Origin: an uncultured Lachnospiraceae bacterium
GTDB taxonomy: Bacteria > Bacillota > Clostridia > Lachnospirales > Lachnospiraceae
Direction of reading: 5' to 3'
Assembly (NCBI GenBank): GCA_910587155.1
Contig: CAJULA010000036.1
Coordinates: 1-25,552 of the forward strand
DNA: 25,552 bases
Both the position numbers and the translations under genes were made by a program. Position 1 is the first letter of the stretch. The number at the start of each line of letters is the position of its first letter. Shown here one piece after another: positions 1 through 8,500 of this stretch. Under the pieces are notes generated by a model. The model was not told where the DNA came from. It was given only the letters and a program-made list of their open reading frames with translations, and did no database searches.

Positions 1-235
1 TGTCTGCAACTCCTGCCATAAGGTCATCATAACTATATTTGTCTGTCAGCACCACAGGCCCCCGCTCGACCATGTTATGTGCCTCAGGGGCATTATGCGT
101 CAAAAAATTAAACATATCTCTCGCAAAGTCCTCAGCCTTGATGATCTTATCCCCATTCTCCGTCACAATGTGTAAAAAACTGCCGTCTCCCGGAACGGAA
201 GCCAGCTTCTCTAAATTTATAAACAACTGATCCAT
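1..235 (-). CDS. Tail-fibre-region protein, 3' end beyond window
   Basis: Seventy-eight codons are open from an ATG at 235 to the window edge, beginning MDQLFINLEKLASVPGDG. A strong TAGGAGG lies 7 bases before the ATG and overlaps the stop codon of the preceding gene, so the two are translationally adjacent. I do not recognise the domain. Its place at the distal end of the tail operon, after XkdU and two fibre-like genes, suggests a tail fibre, receptor-binding or late structural protein. The visible part has no signal peptide or membrane segment and is hydrophilic, mixing acidic and aromatic residues. The start is well supported; the function rests on position only. Confidence 0.75.
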   Translation of the reverse strand, partial: MDQLFINLEKLASVPGDGSFLHIVTENGDKIIKAEDFARDMFNFLTHNAPEAHNMVERGPVVLTDKYSYDDLMAGVAD

Positions 236-246
236 CTTTTTTCCTC

Positions 247-723
247 CTACTTAAACTGAATTTTCTTCAACGCTTTGAAACCGTCCCCGTTTACGGAGAC
301 AAACCGATCTCCGCCACCTGTCACCAGACCAGACACAACATTTCCGGTCATAAGCATTTCCTCAAGGGAAGATATCACAGCCTTCTGCTGCACTATTGTG
401 CCTCTCAGGCCCTCTATCTCTTCCAATGCGCTTGTCTGCTGCCAACAGATAGGATTCCATTCTCCGGTTGTTTCTTGCACGCATTTATAGAGCGTATTCT
501 GGTATAGGCAATAATCCCCTACCTGATAGGATACCTCCGGATCATAATCTTCCGTAGACACTGCGCTCTGTTTCAGCTGCTCAATCGACCGACGATTACA
601 GAGTGTATTCTGAAATACCTGAATCGGTGCCGTATTGACAATATCGGCATGAGCCGGATCAGAGGTTTCCGTAATTTTTAGTGCTTCAGAAAAAATAGGA
701 GTATTGTTTGTGTAATCTTTCAT
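247..723 (-). CDS. Putative tail fibre protein with carbohydrate-binding-like module
   Basis: This encodes 158 residues from the ATG at 723, which has GAGGAGG five bases upstream; an in-frame ATG at 747 has no such site. Around residues 65-96 is a compact aromatic module (YQVGDYCLYQNTLYKCVQ, then W..ICW) that resembles the small CBM5/12-type carbohydrate-binding modules found in phage fibres and chitinases. A heptad-like helix with alternating charged and aliphatic residues follows (about 98-123) and could be a trimerising coiled coil. The C-terminus is glycine-rich. It sits between the collar-like fibre gene and the truncated last gene. The role in binding the host surface is inferred from position and the aromatic module; exact family membership is unverified. 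Confidence 0.6.
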   Translation of the reverse strand: MKDYTNNTPIFSEALKITETSDPAHADIVNTAPIQVFQNTLCNRRSIEQLKQSAVSTEDYDPEVSYQVGDYCLYQNTLYKCVQETTGEWNPICWQQTSALEEIEGLRGTIVQQKAVISSLEEMLMTGNVVSGLVTGGGDRFVSVNGDGFKALKKIQFK

Positions 724-775
724 TACATCCTCCTCAATATAACACATTTTGTTAGCGTCTTAATTTTCATGTTAC

Positions 776-798
776 AAAATAACGAAATACGTTATTTT
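776..798 (-). other. AT-rich stem-loop between two fibre genes
   Basis: Nine-base perfect inverted arms (776-784 and 790-798) flank a five-base loop in the 81-base gap between the collar-like gene and the following fibre gene. The stem is mostly A-T with a CG closing pair, and no long T run follows in the direction of transcription. It may act as an mRNA stability element or a weak terminator, or be fortuitous. Confidence 0.35.
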
Positions 799-804
799 CA
801 GAGC

Positions 805-1188
805 CTAAAACTTATCCAAGATCTCAAATACCATCTCCATATCCCCATCCTTTCCTTTATTTGAAAATGCCTTTATCGCCAGCAAATCTCCATCTTCATC
901 ATATAAAGCGACCTCATTGATCGTCTGACCTGCCAGAGTTTCCTTCGCCAGCGTGGTTACATACATTGCACTGATTTCATCCGGCTGCAAAGTCACGCCA
1001 TCTATCGGCTGCCGGTGCAATTCATGCTGCAGGGACACATCCGTGGCCAGAGGCGTCCTAATTGCCGATCCGCTGGCTGCCCCGTCACCGAACGCCATGC
1101 CGATCGTCTTAGGAAGATCCGGTATCAGCCCGGCCCTTGCCTGCACGATTTTCTTCTTTGCGATATTGGTAACTATACTGTCCGACAT
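805..1188 (-). CDS. Tail-collar fibre-like protein
   Basis: This 127-residue protein starts three bases from the xkdU stop (TAG directly followed by ATG) with AAGGAGG upstream inside xkdU. The pattern GDGAASG near residue 34, an alternating polar beta-rich middle and a late INEVALYDEDGDLLAI stretch (about 89-104) match the N-terminal phage collar/tail-fibre domain that attaches fibres to P2- and PBSX-type baseplates (DUF3751-like). It is much shorter than typical full fibres, so the distal shaft and tip would have to come from the following genes. Function is inferred from this resemblance and from its place immediately after the XkdU baseplate gene. Confidence 0.7.
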   Translation of the reverse strand: MSDSIVTNIAKKKIVQARAGLIPDLPKTIGMAFGDGAASGSAIRTPLATDVSLQHELHRQPIDGVTLQPDEISAMYVTTLAKETLAGQTINEVALYDEDGDLLAIKAFSNKGKDGDMEMVFEILDKF

Positions 1189-1986
1189 CTAAATATCCTC
1201 CTTCCATTCTGCCGCATTCAGCGTTGTGCTTCCGTCAAGCAAAATACCCCCATCCAAAAAATTAAGGTTCTTTTTTATCAGGATGGATTCAGCTTCAACA
1301 GCTTCTTTCTGTCTAACTTCAAGCCTGTGCCGGTCCCTTACTGGGAATAATTCAAGCTGGCTCCCAAGCAGAAAACTTCCGTCAAGCGCAGCGGTTCCAT
1401 TCAGATATGTAATCCCACCATTGCTATACAGATAAAAATCCATTCTGTGGCGCATCCGTTCCACCGTTACGGTGTTTGCAAGTTGGACCACTATATCAAG
1501 CCCTTCCGAGCCATGATAAATAATCTCGATATGGGCCGGCACCTTCCCTTTGATAAGGCTCCGAATATCCTCCATATACTTATCCGGATTATCCTTAAAT
1601 GTCATATTGATATACAACTCGGCACCCGACAGTTCAATGTCGCACTCACAGTCCACAAACTGTCTCACAATCGCTTTGATCTTATCTGCGGAAAGTTTTC
1701 CAGAGCCTATCAGCAATGCATTGATATAGGCTTTCCTCTCTTCCAGCGTTTTGTTTGCATCTTTCATAATTCCCAGAAACGCCTCATATCTGGTAAGCGC
1801 TTCATCATCCATATATTTCAGAAACTGAAACGCCATCATATCTTCCATATCCTGGGCCATAAGATCGATAATCCAGCCGGCCAGCCGAAACACCGCATCC
1901 ATTTCTTTGATGCTCCTGTAATAGCGCGGACTGTAGGAGGCGATCTCTTCATATCCGCTCCGCTGCTGGTTATTAAATACAAGCAT
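1189..1986 (-). CDS. xkdU: XkdU/YmfQ-like baseplate tail protein
   Basis: This 265-residue protein belongs to the YmfQ/XkdU group (DUF2313, comparable to P2 gpI), which links the baseplate wedge to tail fibres. The ATG at 1986 is preferred because AGGGGG lies six bases upstream; the in-frame ATG at 1992 directly abuts that purine run. The N-terminal half is helical (SPRYYRSIKEMDAVFRL, later EERKAYINALLIGSGKL), as expected for this family. The last roughly 80 residues carry two short repeats of the form LNG..ALDGS and LDG..LLDGS, typical of beta-rich fibre-attachment tails. It lies downstream of baseplate J and upstream of the fibres, the order seen in PBSX. Confidence 0.85.
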   Translation of the reverse strand: MLVFNNQQRSGYEEIASYSPRYYRSIKEMDAVFRLAGWIIDLMAQDMEDMMAFQFLKYMDDEALTRYEAFLGIMKDANKTLEERKAYINALLIGSGKLSADKIKAIVRQFVDCECDIELSGAELYINMTFKDNPDKYMEDIRSLIKGKVPAHIEIIYHGSEGLDIVVQLANTVTVERMRHRMDFYLYSNGGITYLNGTAALDGSFLLGSQLELFPVRDRHRLEVRQKEAVEAESILIKKNLNFLDGGILLDGSTTLNAAEWKEDI

Positions 1987-1996
1987 ACGCATCCCC

Positions 1997-3085
1997 CTAT
2001 CTGTTCAAAGCTGCCGCTTCGTTCATTGTCAGTTCGCCGAGGACAGGGACATTATCCGCCTCAATATTTACATTTTCAGACAGTCCATTTAGTGTAAGGT
2101 TTGCCAGATCTTTAATTCCTGCTGTATTGGCTAAAATACCGATCACTTTCATATACTGTGCCACCATATTCTCTTCATCGGGAGTATCCAAGGCAATATC
2201 CTTCATATAGTGAATCAGTTCCTGACGGACCGTTTCTTTCGTACTCTCCAGCGAATATCCGGATGCAATAACCACATCAAAAGAAATATTGACTGCCTCC
2301 TGCCCCGCCGCCACCGCAAAAAACTTACAGCCAAGAAGCACCTTCCCCTGTCCTACTCCTTTTGAGCCAGGATCCATCTCTTCCTGAATCTGTTCAATCA
2401 GCGAATCCGGGGGTGCCGTTCCCTCCGAACTAATGATAAGGGCTTTTACCGTACATGGTCCATACGCCAGCGGCGTAATGATTGCCCTTCCAACACCATC
2501 ATACGATTCACAGCTGGTTTTGTACTGCTGCTTATTCCAGTTTTCAGCCGGCTCGGAGAGGGCTTCTTTCCACCGCTGCCGCAGATCTTCATCGCTTTCC
2601 TCATCTGTGCCGGCCGCATACATATCTCCAAGCGTGGCAGATTTCAGTCCCATAGTATTGCGCACCGGAATCAGTCTCTCCCCTTTGAGCAGATAATTTG
2701 TCTTCGTTCCCGTAAGTTCAGACTGTAAATAAAAATCTTCCCCCTCCTGCACAACCATGAAATAATAACCGCCGGCCATGAACCTATCTCCTACCAGATC
2801 CGCTGGCGCCACGCCGTCAAATACCGGCACATAATAAGATGATGTGGCCGCCTTGCGGTATACCTGTTTCTGTGCCGCCCATTCATCCAGCACATCACCC
2901 GTGCATGTATCTGCAAACAGCAGATCGAACACGGACCGGAGATCCTCATAGAACTTTGCGGCTCTAAGACAATGGCCGGCTGCTGCATCCATATAGACGC
3001 TCCCTTCTCTGGTATCAACCCCCAGAGCATCTCCCATCTCCCTTGCCTGCTCCATAAAATAATCTTCGGTAAACTGTTCAAACAC
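1997..3085 (-). CDS. xkdT: Baseplate J-like protein (XkdT)
   Basis: This 362-residue baseplate-wedge protein of the Baseplate_J/gp47 family starts at a GTG at 3085 with a near-perfect AAAGGAGGTGA eight bases upstream; the upstream gene's TGA immediately precedes the GTG. Family hallmarks include the N-terminal FEQFTEDYFMEQ helix, a middle ESDEDLRQRW segment (about 164-173) followed by N..QYKTSCESYDGVGRA, and a central GPCTVKALIIS strand. In contractile tails two such wedge proteins cross-brace the baseplate rim around the hub. Length and gene order (gp25-like, then J, then XkdU) match PBSX-type phages. Confidence 0.92.
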   Translation of the reverse strand: MFEQFTEDYFMEQAREMGDALGVDTREGSVYMDAAAGHCLRAAKFYEDLRSVFDLLFADTCTGDVLDEWAAQKQVYRKAATSSYYVPVFDGVAPADLVGDRFMAGGYYFMVVQEGEDFYLQSELTGTKTNYLLKGERLIPVRNTMGLKSATLGDMYAAGTDEESDEDLRQRWKEALSEPAENWNKQQYKTSCESYDGVGRAIITPLAYGPCTVKALIISSEGTAPPDSLIEQIQEEMDPGSKGVGQGKVLLGCKFFAVAAGQEAVNISFDVVIASGYSLESTKETVRQELIHYMKDIALDTPDEENMVAQYMKVIGILANTAGIKDLANLTLNGLSENVNIEADNVPVLGELTMNEAAALNR

Positions 3086-3505
3086 TCAAATCACCTCCTT
3101 TACCGGGATTTCCCCATATATCGTGTCAACATCAAAGGTAATGATACAGCTGTCCTGCATGGGATAGGTATCTCTAAACTCAATCTCCACGTTATAAACT
3201 CGGAGCACCCGCGGATCATGAATCAGCGTATCTGTTACCAGAAATGATATTTCCGCCTCTACGTACTCCCTTGTCACCTCCTTGTCCATCAGCGTATCTA
3301 TAATTTCACTCCCATACTGATTAGAATAAATCAGGCAGCGGAAACGAGGCGTAAGTATCGCCTTTTTAATATATTGGTTCATGGCCTCCTGTCCATCAAC
3401 GAAACCTATGATCCTTCCTTCGTCCCAATCAATTCTATAGGTTCGTGAGGTTTTTTCCTGCTCATTTTCGATTGTTTCAAATGGAATAGGGATATCCAGC
3501 GCCAT
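3086..3505 (-). CDS. xkdS: gp25-like baseplate wedge protein (XkdS)
   Basis: This is a 139-residue DUF2634/XkdS family protein, the PBSX counterpart of the T4 gp25 wedge that initiates sheath assembly. The ATG at 3505 (MALDIPIPF) is chosen because GGGGG sits eight bases upstream; an upstream GTG at 3514 overlaps the preceding stop. Visible features are an N-terminal Y.IDW.EGRI strand, a helix containing AMNQYIKKAI, and the R(F)RCLIYSNQYGSE segment characteristic of the family. The gene is packed between the spike candidate and baseplate J. Confidence 0.88.
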   Translation of the reverse strand: MALDIPIPFETIENEQEKTSRTYRIDWDEGRIIGFVDGQEAMNQYIKKAILTPRFRCLIYSNQYGSEIIDTLMDKEVTREYVEAEISFLVTDTLIHDPRVLRVYNVEIEFRDTYPMQDSCIITFDVDTIYGEIPVKEVI

Positions 3506-3510
3506 AAGAA

Positions 3511-3930
3511 TCACCCCCTTCTATCCAAAACATAATATTTTTTTCCGTTGTTGTAAGAAAGCAGATATACGATTTCTCCCGCTTTCAGTCCGGTATGGAG
3601 AATAATTTTCCCTCCTGTGAGCTGGAAGTTTTTCAATTCATGCGTGTGCTCCCCACTCTTTGCAATTCCCGGATGCTCATGCTCTCCCTTTTCATCCTCT
3701 GCCCCTGTCGGAGCATACAGCGCACCATCATCCTTCATAATGTCTGCCTCAATCTCATGGTCCGTTAAATGTTCTGGAACTATCAGCGAGTTAGCCGAAA
3801 GAATCATCTTTGCATCATTTGTGAGTGTTATTTCCAGTGGAGAGGCATTTGTTACAGTCCCCTCAACTACCCCTGTCCCGTCCGGCGACATACTCTGTAT
3901 CATCTGCTTTAAGCTTGTCTGATCCTCCAT
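3511..3930 (-). CDS. xkdR: DUF2577 protein (XkdR), candidate central spike
   Basis: This 139-residue DUF2577/XkdR-type protein uses the ATG at 3930, where AGGAGG lies three bases upstream. That is short spacing, and in-frame ATGs further upstream inside xkdQ cannot be excluded. Residues 22-52 alternate hydrophobic and polar residues as in an OB-like barrel. A histidine-rich segment follows, with HEH at 84-86 and HTH at 95-97, then glycine-rich strands. HxH pairs coordinate metal at the tip of membrane-piercing spikes such as P2 gpV, so this may be the spike. That reading is inference; the position directly after the hub gene fits it. The C-terminal strand is rich in tyrosine and lysine. Confidence 0.8.
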   Translation of the reverse strand: MEDQTSLKQMIQSMSPDGTGVVEGTVTNASPLEITLTNDAKMILSANSLIVPEHLTDHEIEADIMKDDGALYAPTGAEDEKGEHEHPGIAKSGEHTHELKNFQLTGGKIILHTGLKAGEIVYLLSYNNGKKYYVLDRRG

Positions 3931-3937
3931 AATCCTC

Positions 3938-4918
3938 CTATCCAGCAGAATCAATATCATCTGCAAAATTCAGTTTCAATGTCATTTTGTGAGATCTTCT
4001 TGTGAAGGTATGGGAATCTTCGTCAATATAAAATGTCCTTTTTATCCCCAAATGGGGAATGATCACATAGACACATCCTCCCGATACCGCCTCCGATATT
4101 CCAATGCCGGATACTTTCAGGGATTTTGACGGCATACCTTTTTCAGAGAATACCGATTGAACCAGCTCTTTTATCTGGGCATCATTATAGCTGTCGTCCA
4201 CGGATTTCACCTCCATGAACACCCCTATCTTTCCCTCTAAGGCCGTATTCACTTCCTCATAGACAACCGCATCCTCCTTTGACAAAAGCCGCACTCTCGT
4301 CTTTATTCCCACAATACTTTTTGTATAGTTATAGTCTGTAATGTTGGCACCAACTTCCAGTACCCACTGCAGGGCGGATTCAGCCCTCCGCTTCAGATGG
4401 ATATTTCCTTTCTCTGAAGAAATATAATAACGGATGCCCGTCGCTTTATAGGTACTGCTCAGGGCATCCAGTAAAACATCATAATATGTGGTTTTTGCTT
4501 TTGGCAACTCCGGAATAACATACACAGTATCCACGGCTCCGCCTCCTGTCATCCCAATCCGGGCCATACAGTCATTGAAGATTTCCGTTGCCGTTTTATT
4601 GGTATAGCAAAAAGAATCCTTATTATTCGCCAAATAGTACATATTATCATAGGCGGTAATCACAAGTTTTTTCTTATTGCTCTGCGTGTGAGACACGATG
4701 ATTCCCCGGAACAATTCAGAGCCGTCCTCATACATAACACACTGGTCCCCATCCTCACAGTCTACTGATACCCGTTTATGGCTGTCCCCATCATCATCCA
4801 TCAGCGTGATTTTAACATTCCTTGGTGCGGCTCCTTTCCTGCCTCCCCAGGTAATTGTTTCAAAGCATTCGGAAACATCATATCCCACAGTTCCTTTGAT
4901 AATAATAAACTGGATCAT
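3938..4918 (-). CDS. xkdQ: Baseplate hub protein (XkdQ, gp27-like)
   Basis: This 326-residue XkdQ/YqbQ family protein is the likely trimeric baseplate hub (T4 gp27/gpD-like) on which tube and spike sit. The ATG at 4918 follows GGAGG by five bases and is favoured over a GTG at 4924. Family signs include the early S.CFETITWGGRKGAAPR segment, the L...SDLL-like DDGD.CVMYEDGSELFRGIIV strand, the N...DSFCYTNKTATEIFNDC helix, and the C-terminal GIKRTFYIDEDSHTF segment. It begins shortly after the LysM gene stop and is followed by the DUF2577 gene. Confidence 0.9.
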   Translation of the reverse strand: MIQFIIIKGTVGYDVSECFETITWGGRKGAAPRNVKITLMDDDGDSHKRVSVDCEDGDQCVMYEDGSELFRGIIVSHTQSNKKKLVITAYDNMYYLANNKDSFCYTNKTATEIFNDCMARIGMTGGGAVDTVYVIPELPKAKTTYYDVLLDALSSTYKATGIRYYISSEKGNIHLKRRAESALQWVLEVGANITDYNYTKSIVGIKTRVRLLSKEDAVVYEEVNTALEGKIGVFMEVKSVDDSYNDAQIKELVQSVFSEKGMPSKSLKVSGIGISEAVSGGCVYVIIPHLGIKRTFYIDEDSHTFTRRSHKMTLKLNFADDIDSAG

Positions 4919-4931
4919 AAGCACCTCCCTC

Positions 4932-5597
4932 CTACGCTGCCGGAATGGTCAGGACCTGCCCCGGATAAATGAGATTCGGATTTCCACCAATCACCGATTT
5001 ATTGGCATTATAAATAATCGTATATTTAGCTCCACTTCCATAAAATTTCTTGGAAATGTTCCACAGGCAGTCCCCTTTTACCACCGTATATGTCTGTCCG
5101 CCTGATGAAGAATTATCGGTTCTGGATACAGGTGCTGAGATTGTGGCCTTTTTCGTGGAAATCTCCACCTTAATCTGCCGTATGGTTACTTCTCTATATT
5201 CCTTTAAAGTAATGGAATAGTGAATCGTTTCCAGATCTCCGCCCTGCTCCTCCGTATCAAATTTTTCTATCGTGACATACATAGACACGTTCATGCCGCC
5301 GGTAATCGTAAAGCGCACGGGCTTTCCACTGTTTTTTAAATCCAAAATTGTATTAACAGCAGAAAGCGGATCCGGAATGTGCTTATAATCGCACCCGCTG
5401 AAATAATGCCTTGGAAAGAAACTGGAAAACTTGATGCTGGCCGCTTCGCTGTCCTGAATCACTGTCACTTCTCCAACACCGCATACCCTCATTTTGTCAT
5501 TGTTGCTCCCATAGGATATTTCAACTTTTTCCGGAAGGACGGGAAAGCGGAATTTAGTGTACTGCTGCGCAAGATACATCTGACAACTAGAACTCAT
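4932..5597 (-). CDS. xkdP: LysM baseplate/tail protein (XkdP)
   Basis: This 221-residue protein has an N-terminal structural domain (about 1-155) and a C-terminal LysM domain (about 168-219: YTVVKGDCLWNISKKFYG, then IIYNANK and the terminal NLIYPGQVLTIP). The XkdP/YqbP family sits between the tape measure and the hub and resembles T4 gp53 or the tail-tube-initiator/LysM proteins of tailocins. LysM probably contacts peptidoglycan or stabilises the baseplate centre. The ATG at 5597 lies inside the last codons of the tape-measure gene, overlapping it by 11 bases, with GAGGGGG nine bases upstream. A linker of T, S and G residues separates the two domains. Confidence 0.92.
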   Translation of the reverse strand: MSSSCQMYLAQQYTKFRFPVLPEKVEISYGSNNDKMRVCGVGEVTVIQDSEAASIKFSSFFPRHYFSGCDYKHIPDPLSAVNTILDLKNSGKPVRFTITGGMNVSMYVTIEKFDTEEQGGDLETIHYSITLKEYREVTIRQIKVEISTKKATISAPVSRTDNSSSGGQTYTVVKGDCLWNISKKFYGSGAKYTIIYNANKSVIGGNPNLIYPGQVLTIPAA

Positions 5598-8500
5598 ATG
5601 ACATTTCCCCCTCTTCCATAATTTCCTGTCGAAGAATATCCATCAGGACACCCCTCATATTCTCAACAAGTACGTTTACGATATCCTCTTTGTTGGCACC
5701 GCCGCCACTGACTTTCATTTCCCCGGCACCCTCAATCCTAAGAGTAATGGTCTTATCACCGTAATCATCTCCGCCCCCTGTTTCCTCCGGAGGGGAAACG
5801 TAAAAGTCTTTGTTTTCATTACCACGCGACAGAATATTTGATGTTTCAGCAGCGGTATAAACCACCTCACCACCGCCAAAATTGACAAGTTCAGGCCCTT
5901 CCTCTCCCACAAGCGCAAGGCCCGGCTCAGCGTCAAGGGTTCCTGTAGCATATTCATGATATCCGCCGCCGCTCAAAGTGTTATTTGCAAAGTTCAGTGA
6001 ATCAATCGCTGTCTGCGCCCTTGCCACCCCGGCCTGGATCTCGCTCACATAGGCATCCATCGTAGCTTTTGCATTGGCCTTTGCTTCTGCGGAAAGATCC
6101 ATGCCGTCAACCATATCGCCCATCTCTGTCTGCATATTTTCCAGTTTTTCAGAGAATTCCGTTTCCAGGTCTGCCACGCTTGCGGCTGTTTCGCTCTGAG
6201 CCGTCTGCAGATTGTTGTACTGCTGAACCACAGCGGACAAATCCGCATCGTTCATGCTCTCCATGCCGGCCAGCATTGCGGCAGATTCCTCACTTCCATC
6301 TGCCAAACTTGCCAGCATATCGCTCAATCCCTCGATGTCGCTCGCCCGCTCGGTAAGGCTGGCCATATTCTCATTGTAGGAATTCCAGTAATCGATCTGT
6401 GATTGAAGAGCGTCTTTGATACTTTGAGAGGACATAGCAGCCACATCCTCCACCTCATCCCACAAGCTGTATTGCCCCTGGATGCTCTGCAGCGCCGCTT
6501 CATATGCGGCGTCATATTCTTCGCAAAGAGCCTGCAGTGCCTCCGAATACTGGCTCAAAGCATTTTGCGCTTCCGCATATCCATCAGATGTATTTTCTAC
6601 AGCCTCCTTCTCCTGTTCAAGTTTTTCAGCCATATCAGTAGCGGATGCACTTGCCAGGGCGAGTTCTGCCATCATTTCCTCTATTTCATCCTCGGAATAT
6701 CCCATCTGTGCATAGCAGGCTTCGATACTTTCCGTCAGGGTATCAAAGTTCTCTTTGGCCCCGTTTGTTGCCTCCTTTGCCTGATCCCATACATGGTAAG
6801 CATCTTTCACCGAACCACTCCAGTTCATTTCAGCACCATCGGCCCAGCCGGTCCATGCTAAAATCGGATGTTCCTCTGCCCAGTCCTCTTCCAGAGCACG
6901 ATCATACTCTGCCTTGGCAGCTACCTGTGTTTTCATTGCTTCATCATATGTCCGCTGCGCTTCCTGATACTGTGCTAAATAATCCATAAGCGCATCCATA
7001 TTAGCCTGCGCCCGTTCCTGCTCTGCCGATTCCGAAACCACAGCCCACAAATCTTCCACGGACATATTCAGTTTTCCATTGGTTTCATCAAGCGTCAGAT
7101 TTAATCCCTCATAGGAACCATTCAGACGGTCCACGATGTTCTGCATGATTTCCAGCTGGCCACCCGACAGATCCGCACTCTCCGACATGGCCACCAACTG
7201 CGCAATCAGTGATTTGGAATCTGATTCACTCTGCTCTATCGAATCCATGGTTTCATCATAGGTATTCGCTATTTCATCCAGCGTGGTCTTGAGCTGCTCA
7301 TTATATGCGATCAAGTCCCCTATAGTTTGTTTATTATTCTCGAATGCTTCAGACAGTTCATCAATCTGGTTTTTCAGCTGATATGCCTCCACCGTGTCTG
7401 CCGCTCCGGCTTCTGCCAGCGCATCATACTGCTCCTGCAAATTTTCCAGTTCATCAGCCATCTCTTGGGAAGATGCTGTCAACGATGCTTGCGCCTTTTC
7501 AGCCTCATCCTCTTCATTTGCCATAAGAATAACTGCTGCTGTCACAGCCGCTATCCCCGCTACAATCAGCGTCAATGGCCATATGGCTGCACTTAATGTC
7601 ACACCGAATGTTGCCGTAAATGTAGTAGCGATATTTGTAGCTGCACTGTATGCCCCCAACCCAAGAGTCACTGCTGCCACTCCCACAGTCACACCCACAA
7701 GAACGGCAGTAATAGCCGGATGCTCATTGATCAGCTTCGTAAATCCGTCTGTAATATCCGCAATCCCATTCTGAAATTGGCTTATCACCGGATTCAGGTC
7801 ATCCCCGATAGCAATAGACAGGTTATTAAAGCTGTTCTCCATCCTCTCTGTGCTGAAAGCAGTGGTATTCGTCATTGCCTCGTATGCTGCCTGGGTAGTC
7901 CCGGCAGAATTCGCCAGCTTTTCCAGGTTGGAATTAAAGGTATCCAGCCCCTGGTTGATAATAGCATTTGCCGCCTTTCCAGCCTCGGCGCTGCCCCACA
8001 GGTTCATCATCGCCTCTCCATCCCGGCCGGCGCTCTCGTACACAATATCCAACACGTCAGCCAGAGTATATCCTGCGTTCATCAGCTGTCCGAAGGACAT
8101 TCCCGTTTCCTCCGTGATGATTGTGGCCACATTGGATCCGGCGCTGCCCAACTCATTGAACATGCTGGAAATATAGGTCGTGGACTCCTCAACGCTGATG
8201 CCGGCTTTCGTCAGGCTGATGTATCCTGATTCCAGATTGTAGAGATCCACCGAATATGCCGATGCGGTACTGATCGCCTTTCCCATGCTGCTTGCCATCT
8301 GGTCTATTGTCAGGACGCCCAGGTTTTGGGACGTAACCAGACTGTCGGAAATATTGGTGACTTCCGAAGCTTCCAGCCCATAGGCATTCAGCGTGGTTGT
8401 CAGCACAGACAAGGCCGATGAAGAGGATGTAAAACCGGCAGTTGCCAGCTTTGAAGCCTCCCCCACAGTTGCCACTGCGGCTTCCGTTGCTACGCCTGCG

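Noticed and set aside
1447..2097. A 216-codon plus-strand frame opposite xkdU and the end of xkdT.
   Set aside because: Both opposite genes are recognisable phage families with good starts; this frame is a codon-structure shadow with no upstream site.
2446..2631. A short minus-strand frame inside xkdT that could be a nested gene.
   Set aside because: Out of frame with a strong baseplate J gene, no Shine-Dalgarno and Arg/Met-biased composition.
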